Shown: in pieces, positions 10,768 to 19,756 of the stretch
How positions within the stretch are numbered: the first letter of the stretch is position 1
Layout of the letters: each line of letters begins with the position of its first letter
Origin: an uncultured Pelagibacteraceae bacterium
GTDB taxonomy: Bacteria > Pseudomonadota > Alphaproteobacteria > Pelagibacterales > AG-422-B15
Direction of reading: 5' to 3'
NCBI GenBank assembly: GCA_902526005.1
Contig: CABZIW010000001.1
Location: 158,988 to 222,987, forward strand
Length of the DNA: 64,000 nt
Notes under the pieces: generated by a model
The model's input: only the letters and a program-made list of their open reading frames with translations
What the model was told of the DNA's origin: nothing
The model's database searches: none
Translations under genes and position numbers: made by a program

Positions 10768-12075
10768 TTAACAAATACCATATAAGCTCTTGTGGTTGCA
10801 AGATGTAATATCAATATCTTTTTCATAACCTGGCACTAGATCATTAGACTTTATATAAACTGATTGCATAAAGGGCGTTCTTCCAAAGAAATATTCAGGA
10901 TTACTTAAACTTTGATTCTCAATTAAAACTTTTACAGTTCTATTACAAAACTGTTTATTAAAGTAGTATTGAATTTTCTTTAATTTTTCTTGCAACACTA
11001 ACAGTCTTTCTTTTTTTACTGAAATTGGAGTATCGTCGACTTCTGTCGATGACTTAGTTCCAGGTCTTGAACTATAAATAAATGAATAAGATTGAGTAAA
11101 CTCAATATCATCAATAAGTTTTAATGTATCATTAAAATCTTGATCTGTTTCACCTGGATAGCCAACAATAAAATCTGAAGATATTTCTATATCTGGCTTT
11201 GCTTTCTTTAACCTATCGATAGTTCTTCGATAAAAATTGGGATCATATTTTCTGTTCATTTTTTTTAAAATTGACTCTGAACCAGACTGAACAGGTAAAT
11301 GAATAAATGGCATAAGCTTATCATTTGTAGCATGTATATTAATTAAATCATCACTCATATTTACTGGATGCGAGGTTGTATATCTAATTCTTTTCACGTT
11401 TTCATTTTTACTAATTTCTTCTATAAGATCAGAAATATTTACTCTTACTCCATTGTTAATAGACTCATAAGCATTAACATTTTGACCAAGTAAGACAATT
11501 TCTTTTGCGCCATTATTAGTAAGAACATTTACTTCTTTTAATATCGATTCTAAAGGACGGGAGTACTCTGGTCCTCTTGTGTAAGGAACAACACAGAACG
11601 AACAAAATTTATCACAACCTTCCTGAATGGTTATATATGATGAAACACCTTGCTTTCTTTTTTGTTCACTTAGATAATCAAATTTTTCATTTACAATAAA
11701 TTCAGTGTTGAGCTGTTTCGGGTATTTATTTAAATCATCAATCATTTGTGGTAGTAAATGATAACTTTGTGGACCCAAAATTATATCAATCGACTTATTT
11801 TTATTAAACATTTCTGAGTTTTCAGCCTGGGCTACGCAACCGACAACAGCAATAGTTTGTTCCTTCTTATATTTATTTACTCTTCCAATATCAGAATAGA
11901 GTTTATGGGCGGCCTTATCTCTAATATTACATGTATTAAATACAATCAGATCAGCATCTTCAGCATATTTATTTAGCTTCAAACCTTTATTTTCTAAAAT
12001 TGAAGTTATTTTTTCACTATCGTAAATATTCATTTGGCATCCATAAGATTTTACGAAAAAAGTTGAATGGCTCAT
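10768..12075 (-). CDS. miaB: tRNA-2-methylthio-N6-dimethylallyladenosine synthase MiaB
   Basis: KSYGCQMNIYDSE, radical-SAM CDKFCSFCVVPYTRGPE. Confidence 0.97.
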   Translation of the reverse strand: MSHSTFFVKSYGCQMNIYDSEKITSILENKGLKLNKYAEDADLIVFNTCNIRDKAAHKLYSDIGRVNKYKKEQTIAVVGCVAQAENSEMFNKNKSIDIILGPQSYHLLPQMIDDLNKYPKQLNTEFIVNEKFDYLSEQKRKQGVSSYITIQEGCDKFCSFCVVPYTRGPEYSRPLESILKEVNVLTNNGAKEIVLLGQNVNAYESINNGVRVNISDLIEEISKNENVKRIRYTTSHPVNMSDDLINIHATNDKLMPFIHLPVQSGSESILKKMNRKYDPNFYRRTIDRLKKAKPDIEISSDFIVGYPGETDQDFNDTLKLIDDIEFTQSYSFIYSSRPGTKSSTEVDDTPISVKKERLLVLQEKLKKIQYYFNKQFCNRTVKVLIENQSLSNPEYFFGRTPFMQSVYIKSNDLVPGYEKDIDITSCNHKSLYGIC

Positions 12076-12852
12076 TTAATTAACTTTTATGCTTTGATTT
12101 AAACCACTTAATATCTGCTTCTCACAATGAGCTGCCAGTTCTTTTCGATTCTTAAAGTTATTTACGCTCATGAGATCATGAAAAATGATATCTACTGTAA
12201 TTCTACCAGATCTGAGAAAATTTGCCATTGCTGCAACCATTGAGGTATCGCCGACCCAAGCAATGTTTCGTCTTAAATAAATACCCATCGGAATATTATT
12301 TAACTTTGAATAACATATTGAAATTGGCTGAATTTTAATCTCATTATTGTTGTCAAAAGCGCACTCAAGCATAGAAGATTTGAAATTCTTAATACCGTTT
12401 CCATCAGACGTCGTACCTTCCGGAAAGATAATAAAATTTTCACCAGCTTTTAGTTTTTTTTGAATTAAATAATTATATTCAACAATTTTATTTTTATTTT
12501 CATTATCTATAAAAAAAGTATTACTTAACATTGCTAAAAAACCAAAAATTCCCATTTGTGATACTTCTTTCTTAGCTATGAATCGTGCATTAAGTAGTGT
12601 TCCTAAACAAATTATATCAAACCAAGAAACATGGTTTGCTATATAGAGAACTCCCATATTTTTTTTGTTAAGTCTTGTTGTGTTAAAATTAATATTAATA
12701 CCTGTAACTATTTTTATCATTTGATAAAAGTAAAGAGGATAAATCCTCTTTAACTTAAATCCAATGATGTTACAAAAAATTTGGATAGGTATAGAAAAAG
12801 CTATAATTAAAAGTAGAAAAATCAAAATAAAAACGAGTCTTAAAATAGACAT
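12076..12852 (-). CDS. 1-acyl-sn-glycerol-3-phosphate acyltransferase (PlsC-like)
   Basis: NHVSWFD, FIIFPEGTTSDG acyltransferase motifs; N-terminal TM. Confidence 0.9.
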   Translation of the reverse strand: MSILRLVFILIFLLLIIAFSIPIQIFCNIIGFKLKRIYPLYFYQMIKIVTGININFNTTRLNKKNMGVLYIANHVSWFDIICLGTLLNARFIAKKEVSQMGIFGFLAMLSNTFFIDNENKNKIVEYNYLIQKKLKAGENFIIFPEGTTSDGNGIKNFKSSMLECAFDNNNEIKIQPISICYSKLNNIPMGIYLRRNIAWVGDTSMVAAMANFLRSGRITVDIIFHDLMSVNNFKNRKELAAHCEKQILSGLNQSIKVN

Positions 12853-13272
12853 CTAATTATTTTTTTTTATTTTGATTCCATAAAGCTCTAACCTATGATC
12901 AACAAGGTTGTATCCGAGCGACTTTGCAACAGAACGTTGAATCTCTTCAATTTCTTCATTTGTGAATTCGTGAATTTCTCCTGTTTCAATATCAATCAAA
13001 TGATCGTGATGATGGTCTTCAATAGCCTCATATCTTGATCTACCATCTTTAAATTCATGTTTTTCAATAGCACCATATTCTTCAAAAAGTTTTACAGTCC
13101 TGTAGACCGTTGCAATACTAATATTTTTATCTTGCTCGTTGGCATTAAGAAATATTTCATTTACATCAGGGTGGCCATTGGCACTCATCTCTGTAATAAC
13201 ATCGGCAATAATATTTCTTTGCTCTGTCATTCTTAACCCTTTATCTCTGCACATTTTTTTTACGTCAATCAT
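12853..13272 (-). CDS. Fur-family transcriptional regulator
   Basis: LRMTEQRNIIADVI, SIATVYRTVKLFEEYGAI, HHHDHLIDIETGEIHEF. Confidence 0.93.
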   Translation of the reverse strand: MIDVKKMCRDKGLRMTEQRNIIADVITEMSANGHPDVNEIFLNANEQDKNISIATVYRTVKLFEEYGAIEKHEFKDGRSRYEAIEDHHHDHLIDIETGEIHEFTNEEIEEIQRSVAKSLGYNLVDHRLELYGIKIKKNN

Positions 13273-13281
13273 TTAAACCAC

Positions 13282-13908
13282 TCAAAAATAATTATTTATA
13301 TATAATGGTTTTGGGTCAATTTTATCAATCATATTATTATCAATTATTTCTGGTAATTCTTTCAAATTATAATCTATTAAATGAAAATTCTCTTTTATTT
13401 TACGAAAACTTCTATTTTTTACTGATTTTTTAAGTAAATTAATATTGCAAATATATATTGTTGAACTGTTGTATCTTAACTTTTCATTATCAAAATTAAC
13501 TAATGTAGGTGAATTAATGCTCTTATTGCCTTTGAATGATTGGATAAAAAATTCATTATTTCTAAAGTGCAAAATTATACATTTTGTTTTTCTAATTTTA
13601 CTCAGACCCATTTTAAAATTGATTAATTCAAATTTAGATAATCCAAATACATTTAAATTCATGGTCAACTTAAGAGCTTTAGCAAAAGTTAATGCAGTTC
13701 TAATACCAGTAAAACTTCCTGGACCTGTAATAATATAAATTGATTTTATTTTTTTTATATTTGTATGCGATTTTTTTAAAAATCTATCAATCTCAATAAT
13801 TAATATTTCGGAAATATTTTTTTTTATTTTTAATTCTTTATTAACTGATTTACCATTATATATTAAAGCTAATTTAAATGACTGAGTAAAATCTAAAATA
13901 AGAAACAT
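13282..13908 (-). CDS. tsaB: tRNA threonylcarbamoyladenosine biosynthesis protein TsaB (divergent)
   Basis: YIITGPGSFTGIRTALTFAKAL signature; N-terminal LILDFTQS. Confidence 0.85.
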   Translation of the reverse strand: MFLILDFTQSFKLALIYNGKSVNKELKIKKNISEILIIEIDRFLKKSHTNIKKIKSIYIITGPGSFTGIRTALTFAKALKLTMNLNVFGLSKFELINFKMGLSKIRKTKCIILHFRNNEFFIQSFKGNKSINSPTLVNFDNEKLRYNSSTIYICNINLLKKSVKNRSFRKIKENFHLIDYNLKELPEIIDNNMIDKIDPKPLYINNYF

Positions 13909-13949
13909 AATATTGCTATTTTTTACATATAGACTAAAAATTAGATGAT

Positions 13950-14984
13950 ATGAATAATTTTTTTTTTAATAATTTAAGCAAAAATTATTTTTTATTTTTA
14001 ATAATTTTCTCCTCATATACTTTACCTGCTCTTTCTGAGTCTGGTGTTTCGGTGTTCATGTATCATAGATTTGGAGAAGACAAATACCCTTCTACTAATG
14101 TTAGTGAAGAGCAATTTTTTTCGCATATAGATTACATTCTTAATAATGAAATTAAGATTATTAAGTTAGAAGAATTGATTAAAGATCTAGATCAAAATAA
14201 AAAATTTAATGACAAGACTGTGGCGTTTTCTGTTGATGATGCATATAGCTCATTTTATAAAATTGCTTGGCCAATTTTTAGAGATAATGAAATTCCTGTC
14301 ACTTTATTTCTGTCTACTGAAATAATTGACAATAGAACAAATGGTTACATGACTTGGGAAGAAATCAAAACATTTGTTGATGAGGGCGGAAGCATTGGTC
14401 AACATACATCTACACATTTACACATGCCATTAAATTCCATTTCGGAAATAAAAGAAGACATTTTAAATTCTCATAAAAGCTGGATTAAAAATATTGGATA
14501 CATACCAAAACTATTTGCCTATCCTTACGGAGAATCTAGTAATGAAGTGATTGATATACTCAAGGAGTTTGGTATTTCGCATGCATTTGGTCAACACTCA
14601 GGGGTTATTTCCAGTTTTGATAATCAATACTATTTACCTAGGTTTTCACTCAATGAAAGATTTGGAGATATTGATAGATTTGAATTTGCAGTTAATGCTT
14701 ATTCTCTAAATATAAAGGATTTTTTGCCAGGAGATATGTTTTTGATCGATAACAAAAAACCCTTAATTGAGTTTAGTATTTTAAATAATTTGAAAGGAAG
14801 CCCTATAGATTGTTTTTCTAATCCTGGTGGCAAATGGGATAAGCAAGAAATAATAAATATAAAAAAAAATAGATACCAAATAAAATTAAAAGAAGATTAT
14901 TTAAGTGGAAGAGCGCGTCTAAATTGTACAACAAAGGTTGATGATGAATGGTATTGGTTTGGATATCAGTTTTTAGTTAAATGA
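13950..14984 (+). CDS. Polysaccharide deacetylase family protein, exported
   Basis: Signal peptide; MYHRFGEDKYPSTNVS, VAFSVDDAYSS, IGQHTSTHLHM, FAYPYGE motifs of NodB-like CE4 family. Confidence 0.9.
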   Translation: MNNFFFNNLSKNYFLFLIIFSSYTLPALSESGVSVFMYHRFGEDKYPSTNVSEEQFFSHIDYILNNEIKIIKLEELIKDLDQNKKFNDKTVAFSVDDAYSSFYKIAWPIFRDNEIPVTLFLSTEIIDNRTNGYMTWEEIKTFVDEGGSIGQHTSTHLHMPLNSISEIKEDILNSHKSWIKNIGYIPKLFAYPYGESSNEVIDILKEFGISHAFGQHSGVISSFDNQYYLPRFSLNERFGDIDRFEFAVNAYSLNIKDFLPGDMFLIDNKKPLIEFSILNNLKGSPIDCFSNPGGKWDKQEIINIKKNRYQIKLKEDYLSGRARLNCTTKVDDEWYWFGYQFLVK

Positions 14985-15945
14985 TATCAGTAATCAGCGG
15001 AGTCTGCTGATCAATACTTAAGTTTTCAAAATCTTGAAAGTCATTTATTTCAATAATATTTTTAATTTTATCAATATAATCATCTTCAATAGAGTAACTA
15101 GATAAAAACTCAGCTAAATAAGTACCTTTCAGAGGTATCTTATTTGAACGCAGCACAAATCTATTAATGCGAAACTCATTATAGTGAAAATTTGTATTTA
15201 GATTTTTCATATAAGACGCTACAGACTCACTTAAATTATTAAAAGATTTAATTTTATATTTAGCATCAGTTTCTCTTTCGTTTGGAATGATACCATCGTT
15301 AGTTTTACCCCAAATGTACTGCCCAAAAAGTGCATTACCCTCGTATGCAAATCTAGAAGTGCCCCATCCGCTCTCTATAACAGCCTGAGCTAGTGCGAGT
15401 GAAACTGGTATTTCATCAACTTTTATTAATAGAGAATCTAAAGTATCGGCCTTATATTCTTCCATTAAATTTTGAACCCAAATAGCTTCTTTTCGTGATA
15501 TTTGATCAAAGCTACTTTTGATTAATTTTATATTCTGGTTCAAAGATGAAATTTTGCTATTTTCTTGGACTATTAACGGTAATGTAATTTTTATAAATAA
15601 TTCTTTTCTATTTTTAATGGATTTTATACTTTTTAGATCCTTAGGTAGTTGAGACACTTTTATATTTGGTATCGACTTAGTTTCTCTGATTTGATCAATC
15701 CTAGTATCGTAAATTAGTTCATTTTGCTGTAGAGATTTTGCAGTTTTTAAATCAATTATGTAAGAAGCCTGCATATCTTTTTCAGCATGGTTTAAAGGCA
15801 TATCTTTCATCGTATATGACTTTTGATAAAAGGTATTGGTATATATCAGCGAAGTTAAAACCGATAGGACGATGAGTAAAAAAATAAAATAATATATTTT
15901 AAATAGAAATTTAATATTTTTATCTTGAGTAATTAAAATATTCAT
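14977..15945 (-). CDS. Bax-like glucosaminidase-domain protein, membrane anchored
   Basis: ALAQAVIESGWGTSRFAYEGNALFGQYIWG; N-terminal TM; start trimmed from the 15996 ORF start to the internal Met (MNILIT) to avoid overlap with nfuA-like gene. Confidence 0.85.
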   Translation of the reverse strand: MNILITQDKNIKFLFKIYYFIFLLIVLSVLTSLIYTNTFYQKSYTMKDMPLNHAEKDMQASYIIDLKTAKSLQQNELIYDTRIDQIRETKSIPNIKVSQLPKDLKSIKSIKNRKELFIKITLPLIVQENSKISSLNQNIKLIKSSFDQISRKEAIWVQNLMEEYKADTLDSLLIKVDEIPVSLALAQAVIESGWGTSRFAYEGNALFGQYIWGKTNDGIIPNERETDAKYKIKSFNNLSESVASYMKNLNTNFHYNEFRINRFVLRSNKIPLKGTYLAEFLSSYSIEDDYIDKIKNIIEINDFQDFENLSIDQQTPLITDII

Positions 15946-15958
15946 AGCGATTATTCTT

Positions 15959-16522
15959 CTATAATACCTGCTCAACTTTTTTGACTTCAGGAACATTATG
16001 TTTAAGCATATTTTCGATACCGTTTTTCAATGTAACCGTTGCACTTGGACAACCTGCGCAGCTCCCTTTTAAGGAAAGATAAGCTGTACCACTTTCATAT
16101 TTTATAAATTTTACGTCTCCACCATCTTGCATAATTGCCGGTCTGATCTTTGATAATAATATACTGTTGATCATATTAACTACTTTCAGGTCATCGTCAT
16201 GAAACTGTATATTATCTAATTCATTGATGTCATCGTCTCTTTTATCAATAGCTGGAAGGCCAGAGTTGAGATGATTAGAAATTACATGTAATACTGAAGC
16301 CTTAAGTTGATCCCAGGTATAATCATTTTTATTAACTGAGATACAATTTTTGTTAAATAATACATTATCAACCCCTTTTATTTTGAAAAGTTCGTCTGCT
16401 AATACTGAGTTTCTGTTAACTTGTGATTTATTGAATTCAATTGGTTGCTCACACAGCTCATGATCAGTAAGAATGAACTTTAGTGAATTTGGATTTGGAG
16501 TTGATTCGGTTTGTATAAACAT
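15959..16522 (-). CDS. NifU-like Fe-S scaffold/carrier (Nfu type)
   Basis: N-terminal MFIQTESTPNPNSLKF, C-terminal CAGCPSATVTLKNGIE. Confidence 0.95.
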   Translation of the reverse strand: MFIQTESTPNPNSLKFILTDHELCEQPIEFNKSQVNRNSVLADELFKIKGVDNVLFNKNCISVNKNDYTWDQLKASVLHVISNHLNSGLPAIDKRDDDINELDNIQFHDDDLKVVNMINSILLSKIRPAIMQDGGDVKFIKYESGTAYLSLKGSCAGCPSATVTLKNGIENMLKHNVPEVKKVEQVL

Positions 16523-16609
16523 AATGTTTCTAAAGTTATATAGATAGATTCATAAAATTTTAAAGTTTAGATGCAGTTATTTATTAAGTTACTGAAATTT
16601 AATTGATTT

Positions 16610-17086
16610 TTAATCTGATCGAGATGCTAAATCATCTATTAGCTCGTCTGAAAGTCCTTGTGGAATTATAACAATAGGCACAGGTAACTTTCCAGATTTT
16701 TGTCCTGCCAAAAGTGATACAAGTGGTCCGGGTTGATCTGACTCAGCCGCAGCTAGAACAAGAAATCTAATCGCGTTGTCCTCTTCTAGTGTCTCTATAA
16801 TTTTTTCACTTGTGGTACCCTCTTTTATAATAAGCTCAGGAACAATATTAGTTAGATCATTAATTACCTTAGACCATTTTTGAAGTTTTTCTTGTGCTTT
16901 CTCTCTTGCTTCTTGAAGTATTATATCTTCTATTGACTGCCATTGTTGTGGATCGAATTGTTCTATCACATTTAACAATGCTATTCCTCCCTTTGTACTC
17001 TGCGCACGCTTAGCAGCAAATCTGATTGCAACGTTCAATTCCTCAGAGTCATCAACTATTACTAAAAATTTTGATCTATGCTTCAT
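16610..17086 (-). CDS. Universal stress protein (UspA family)
   Basis: FLVIVDDSEELNVAIRFAAKRA; VLAAAESDQPG; position next to trpS/murJ/nfu as in other alphaproteobacteria. Confidence 0.88.
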   Translation of the reverse strand: MKHRSKFLVIVDDSEELNVAIRFAAKRAQSTKGGIALLNVIEQFDPQQWQSIEDIILQEAREKAQEKLQKWSKVINDLTNIVPELIIKEGTTSEKIIETLEEDNAIRFLVLAAAESDQPGPLVSLLAGQKSGKLPVPIVIIPQGLSDELIDDLASRSD

Positions 17087-19634
17087 TTCTATGTAGTCCT
17101 ACAATGTCATATACATCATTAATTGTTTTTTGCGCAATTTGATTTGCTTTATTTTGGCCATCTAATAATATTTCTGAAAGATAGCCTATGTCTTGCATTA
17201 GTTTTTTAACTTCTGTTGTTATTGGTTTTAGTCGTTCTACCAACACATCAGATAAATCAGACTTAAATTTAGAAAAATTTTGACCTTCATATTGTTCAAC
17301 TAGCTTATGTTTTTCAATTGCAGAAAAGCCTGAATAAATATTAAGCAAGTTATTAACCTCAGCTAATTTTTTTACTTCCTCAATTTTTCCTGGCATCACT
17401 GCATCTGCGGTTTTTGCTTTTTTTATCTTTTTTATAATTTCATCACTCTCATCTAAAAGACTTATACGTGAGTATTCAGATAGATCTGATTTACTCATTT
17501 TTTGACTTCCATCTTTAAGAGACATAATTCTTGAAATATTCTTATCTATAATTGGCTCAGGAATCGGAAAAAAGTTCTCGCAATTAAAATCCCGATTAAA
17601 TTTCTGTGCAATATCTCTAGTGAGTTCAAGATGCTGCTTTTGATCATCTCCAACTGGAACATGTGTTGCTTTATAAACTAGTATGTCAGCAGCCATTAAA
17701 TTAGGATAAATAAATAGACCCGAACTGGCATTCTCTTTATCTTTCCCAGCTTTGTCTTTAAACTGTGTCATTCGATTCAACCATCCCATTCTTGTAACGC
17801 AATTAAATATCCAAGCTAACTCTGAATGGGCGGATACACTGCTTTGATTAAATATTACACTATTCTTTGGATCTATACCGGATGCTATATAAGTTGCTGC
17901 AACTTCTAGAGTATTTCTTTTTAAAATCTTAGGATCTTGTTTTACAGTTATCGCATGTAAATCAACTATACAAAAAAAACAATTATAGTTATTTTGCATG
18001 TTTACAAAATTTTTAATTGCCCCAAGATAATTACCTATATGAAGATCACCTGATGGTTGAACCCCTGATAAGACAGTATTGTTATTAATTTTACTCATTT
18101 TTTGCAAAATCTTTTTAATTTCAGAATATTTAAACGGCTTGTAAAATGAAATTAGAATAAAATAAAGCAATATTGAAGAAAGTACTGAAAATAAAAGAAA
18201 TATAATTTCATAGCCTTGAAGAAAATTAAATAGAATTTCCAAATAGTTTTCTAAAAAAATTAAATACAGATACATGATAAACGAAACAATAATAATAATT
18301 GCGCCAGGGAAGATAATTCCTCTACTAATTTGATAATAATTATTTTTATACAAGCTATAATTCGTCAATAAAACGCTTATCCATGCTGATAAACTAGTAG
18401 CTATCGGAATTCCAATAAAACCTACATTCACAAATAAGACTATACTTAAGGTTGTATTTAAGACTAAATTTGTTGCAGTGATATACAAGGTAGGTCTTGC
18501 ATTCTCATATGCAAAAAATATTGGTGTATAAATTTTCATTAGAATAAAAGCTACAAGACCTAAAGAATAGAATTTGAGAGCTTTAGAGGTAAATAATGAA
18601 GAGTTTTCGTTAAATTCACCTCTTTCGAAAAGTACGGCTATTATTTGCTCTGAGAGTGCAAAAATTCCTACAGATGCAGGAACTGCAAGCAGCAATGAGT
18701 AAACTAATGTTTGTTCTATTGTATCATGAATTTTTTCAAAACTCTCCGATCTTATCTTACTTGAAATTGAGGGCAGCATGGCAACACCAATTGCTATGCC
18801 AATAAGGGCAAGAGGTAATTGGTAGATGCGATCAGCATAATAAAGATATGAAATGGCACCACTCTCATATGAGGCAATGATTGTTCCAATTAAAATATTT
18901 ATCTGCAACAACCCAGATGAAAAAAAACTTGCTGTAAACAACTTTATAAAACGCTTAACATAACTAGTGTATATTTTTTTAGTAAAGAAAAAAAATATTT
19001 TTTCTCTGGCTAAAGCAATAATAAGAAATGCTATCTGTAACAGACCAGCAACAATAACGCTCCAGGATAAGAATGTTAAAAAATCAGCTGCTGTATAAGC
19101 GGCAGTGATCAGTGCTATTATTAATGTTATATTTAATATTATTGGAAGAGCTGCTGACAATGCAAACTTGTTATGTGAATTAAGAATTGATGAGCAAATT
19201 GACGAGATACTTATTAAAATTAAAAAAGGAAAAATAATTCTTGAAACTGCAACCAGCTCATTAAATTTATCACTATCGTTTGTAAATCCAGGGGCTAAAA
19301 TTGCAACAAAGGATGGCATAAAAACTTCAATTATTAGAACCACCAGAGATGAAGCTACTAAAAAAATCAGAAAAATACTCCCTGAAAATTTTTTTGACTC
19401 ATGACTAAGATTGTCTTTAATTAATTTAGTATAAATAGGTACAAATGCTGAGTTAAGTGCTCCTTCTGAAAAAATTCTTCTAAACGTATTTGGCAGCCTA
19501 AAAGCAACAAAGAAAATATCAGCTATTACTCCTGTTCCTAAAAAGTTAGCAATCAAAATATCTCTTAAAAAACCAAAAACTCTACTTATCGATGTAAATA
19601 AAGAATAAATAAGTGAGGACCTTATAACGTTCAT
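17076..19634 (-). CDS. murJ-trpS: Single ORF: lipid II flippase MurJ (about 19634-18099) fused in frame to tryptophanyl-tRNA synthetase TrpS (18098-17076)
   Basis: MurJ MVIN motifs (SRVFGFLRDILIANFLG, FSEGALNSAFVPIY) then full class-Ic aaRS (TVLSGVQPSGDLHIGNYLGA, KMSKSD); no stop between them. Confidence 0.85.
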   Translation of the reverse strand: MNVIRSSLIYSLFTSISRVFGFLRDILIANFLGTGVIADIFFVAFRLPNTFRRIFSEGALNSAFVPIYTKLIKDNLSHESKKFSGSIFLIFLVASSLVVLIIEVFMPSFVAILAPGFTNDSDKFNELVAVSRIIFPFLILISISSICSSILNSHNKFALSAALPIILNITLIIALITAAYTAADFLTFLSWSVIVAGLLQIAFLIIALAREKIFFFFTKKIYTSYVKRFIKLFTASFFSSGLLQINILIGTIIASYESGAISYLYYADRIYQLPLALIGIAIGVAMLPSISSKIRSESFEKIHDTIEQTLVYSLLLAVPASVGIFALSEQIIAVLFERGEFNENSSLFTSKALKFYSLGLVAFILMKIYTPIFFAYENARPTLYITATNLVLNTTLSIVLFVNVGFIGIPIATSLSAWISVLLTNYSLYKNNYYQISRGIIFPGAIIIIVSFIMYLYLIFLENYLEILFNFLQGYEIIFLLFSVLSSILLYFILISFYKPFKYSEIKKILQKMSKINNNTVLSGVQPSGDLHIGNYLGAIKNFVNMQNNYNCFFCIVDLHAITVKQDPKILKRNTLEVAATYIASGIDPKNSVIFNQSSVSAHSELAWIFNCVTRMGWLNRMTQFKDKAGKDKENASSGLFIYPNLMAADILVYKATHVPVGDDQKQHLELTRDIAQKFNRDFNCENFFPIPEPIIDKNISRIMSLKDGSQKMSKSDLSEYSRISLLDESDEIIKKIKKAKTADAVMPGKIEEVKKLAEVNNLLNIYSGFSAIEKHKLVEQYEGQNFSKFKSDLSDVLVERLKPITTEVKKLMQDIGYLSEILLDGQNKANQIAQKTINDVYDIVGLHRNEA

Positions 19635-19756
19635 ATAAACATTGTTTATTAATCTATTTTGATTTAAATAACTTCAAAAATAAAGGTTCATTCAATATAT
19701 ATCTTTTGAAATTGAAAAGCAGGTAAAAACCTATATAAAATCCAAAAAAAGAAAAT

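Noticed and set aside
15946-15996. Overlap of the glucosaminidase ORF with the nfu gene
   Set aside because: An internal Met (15945) just before the TM segment gives a non-overlapping, more plausible start.
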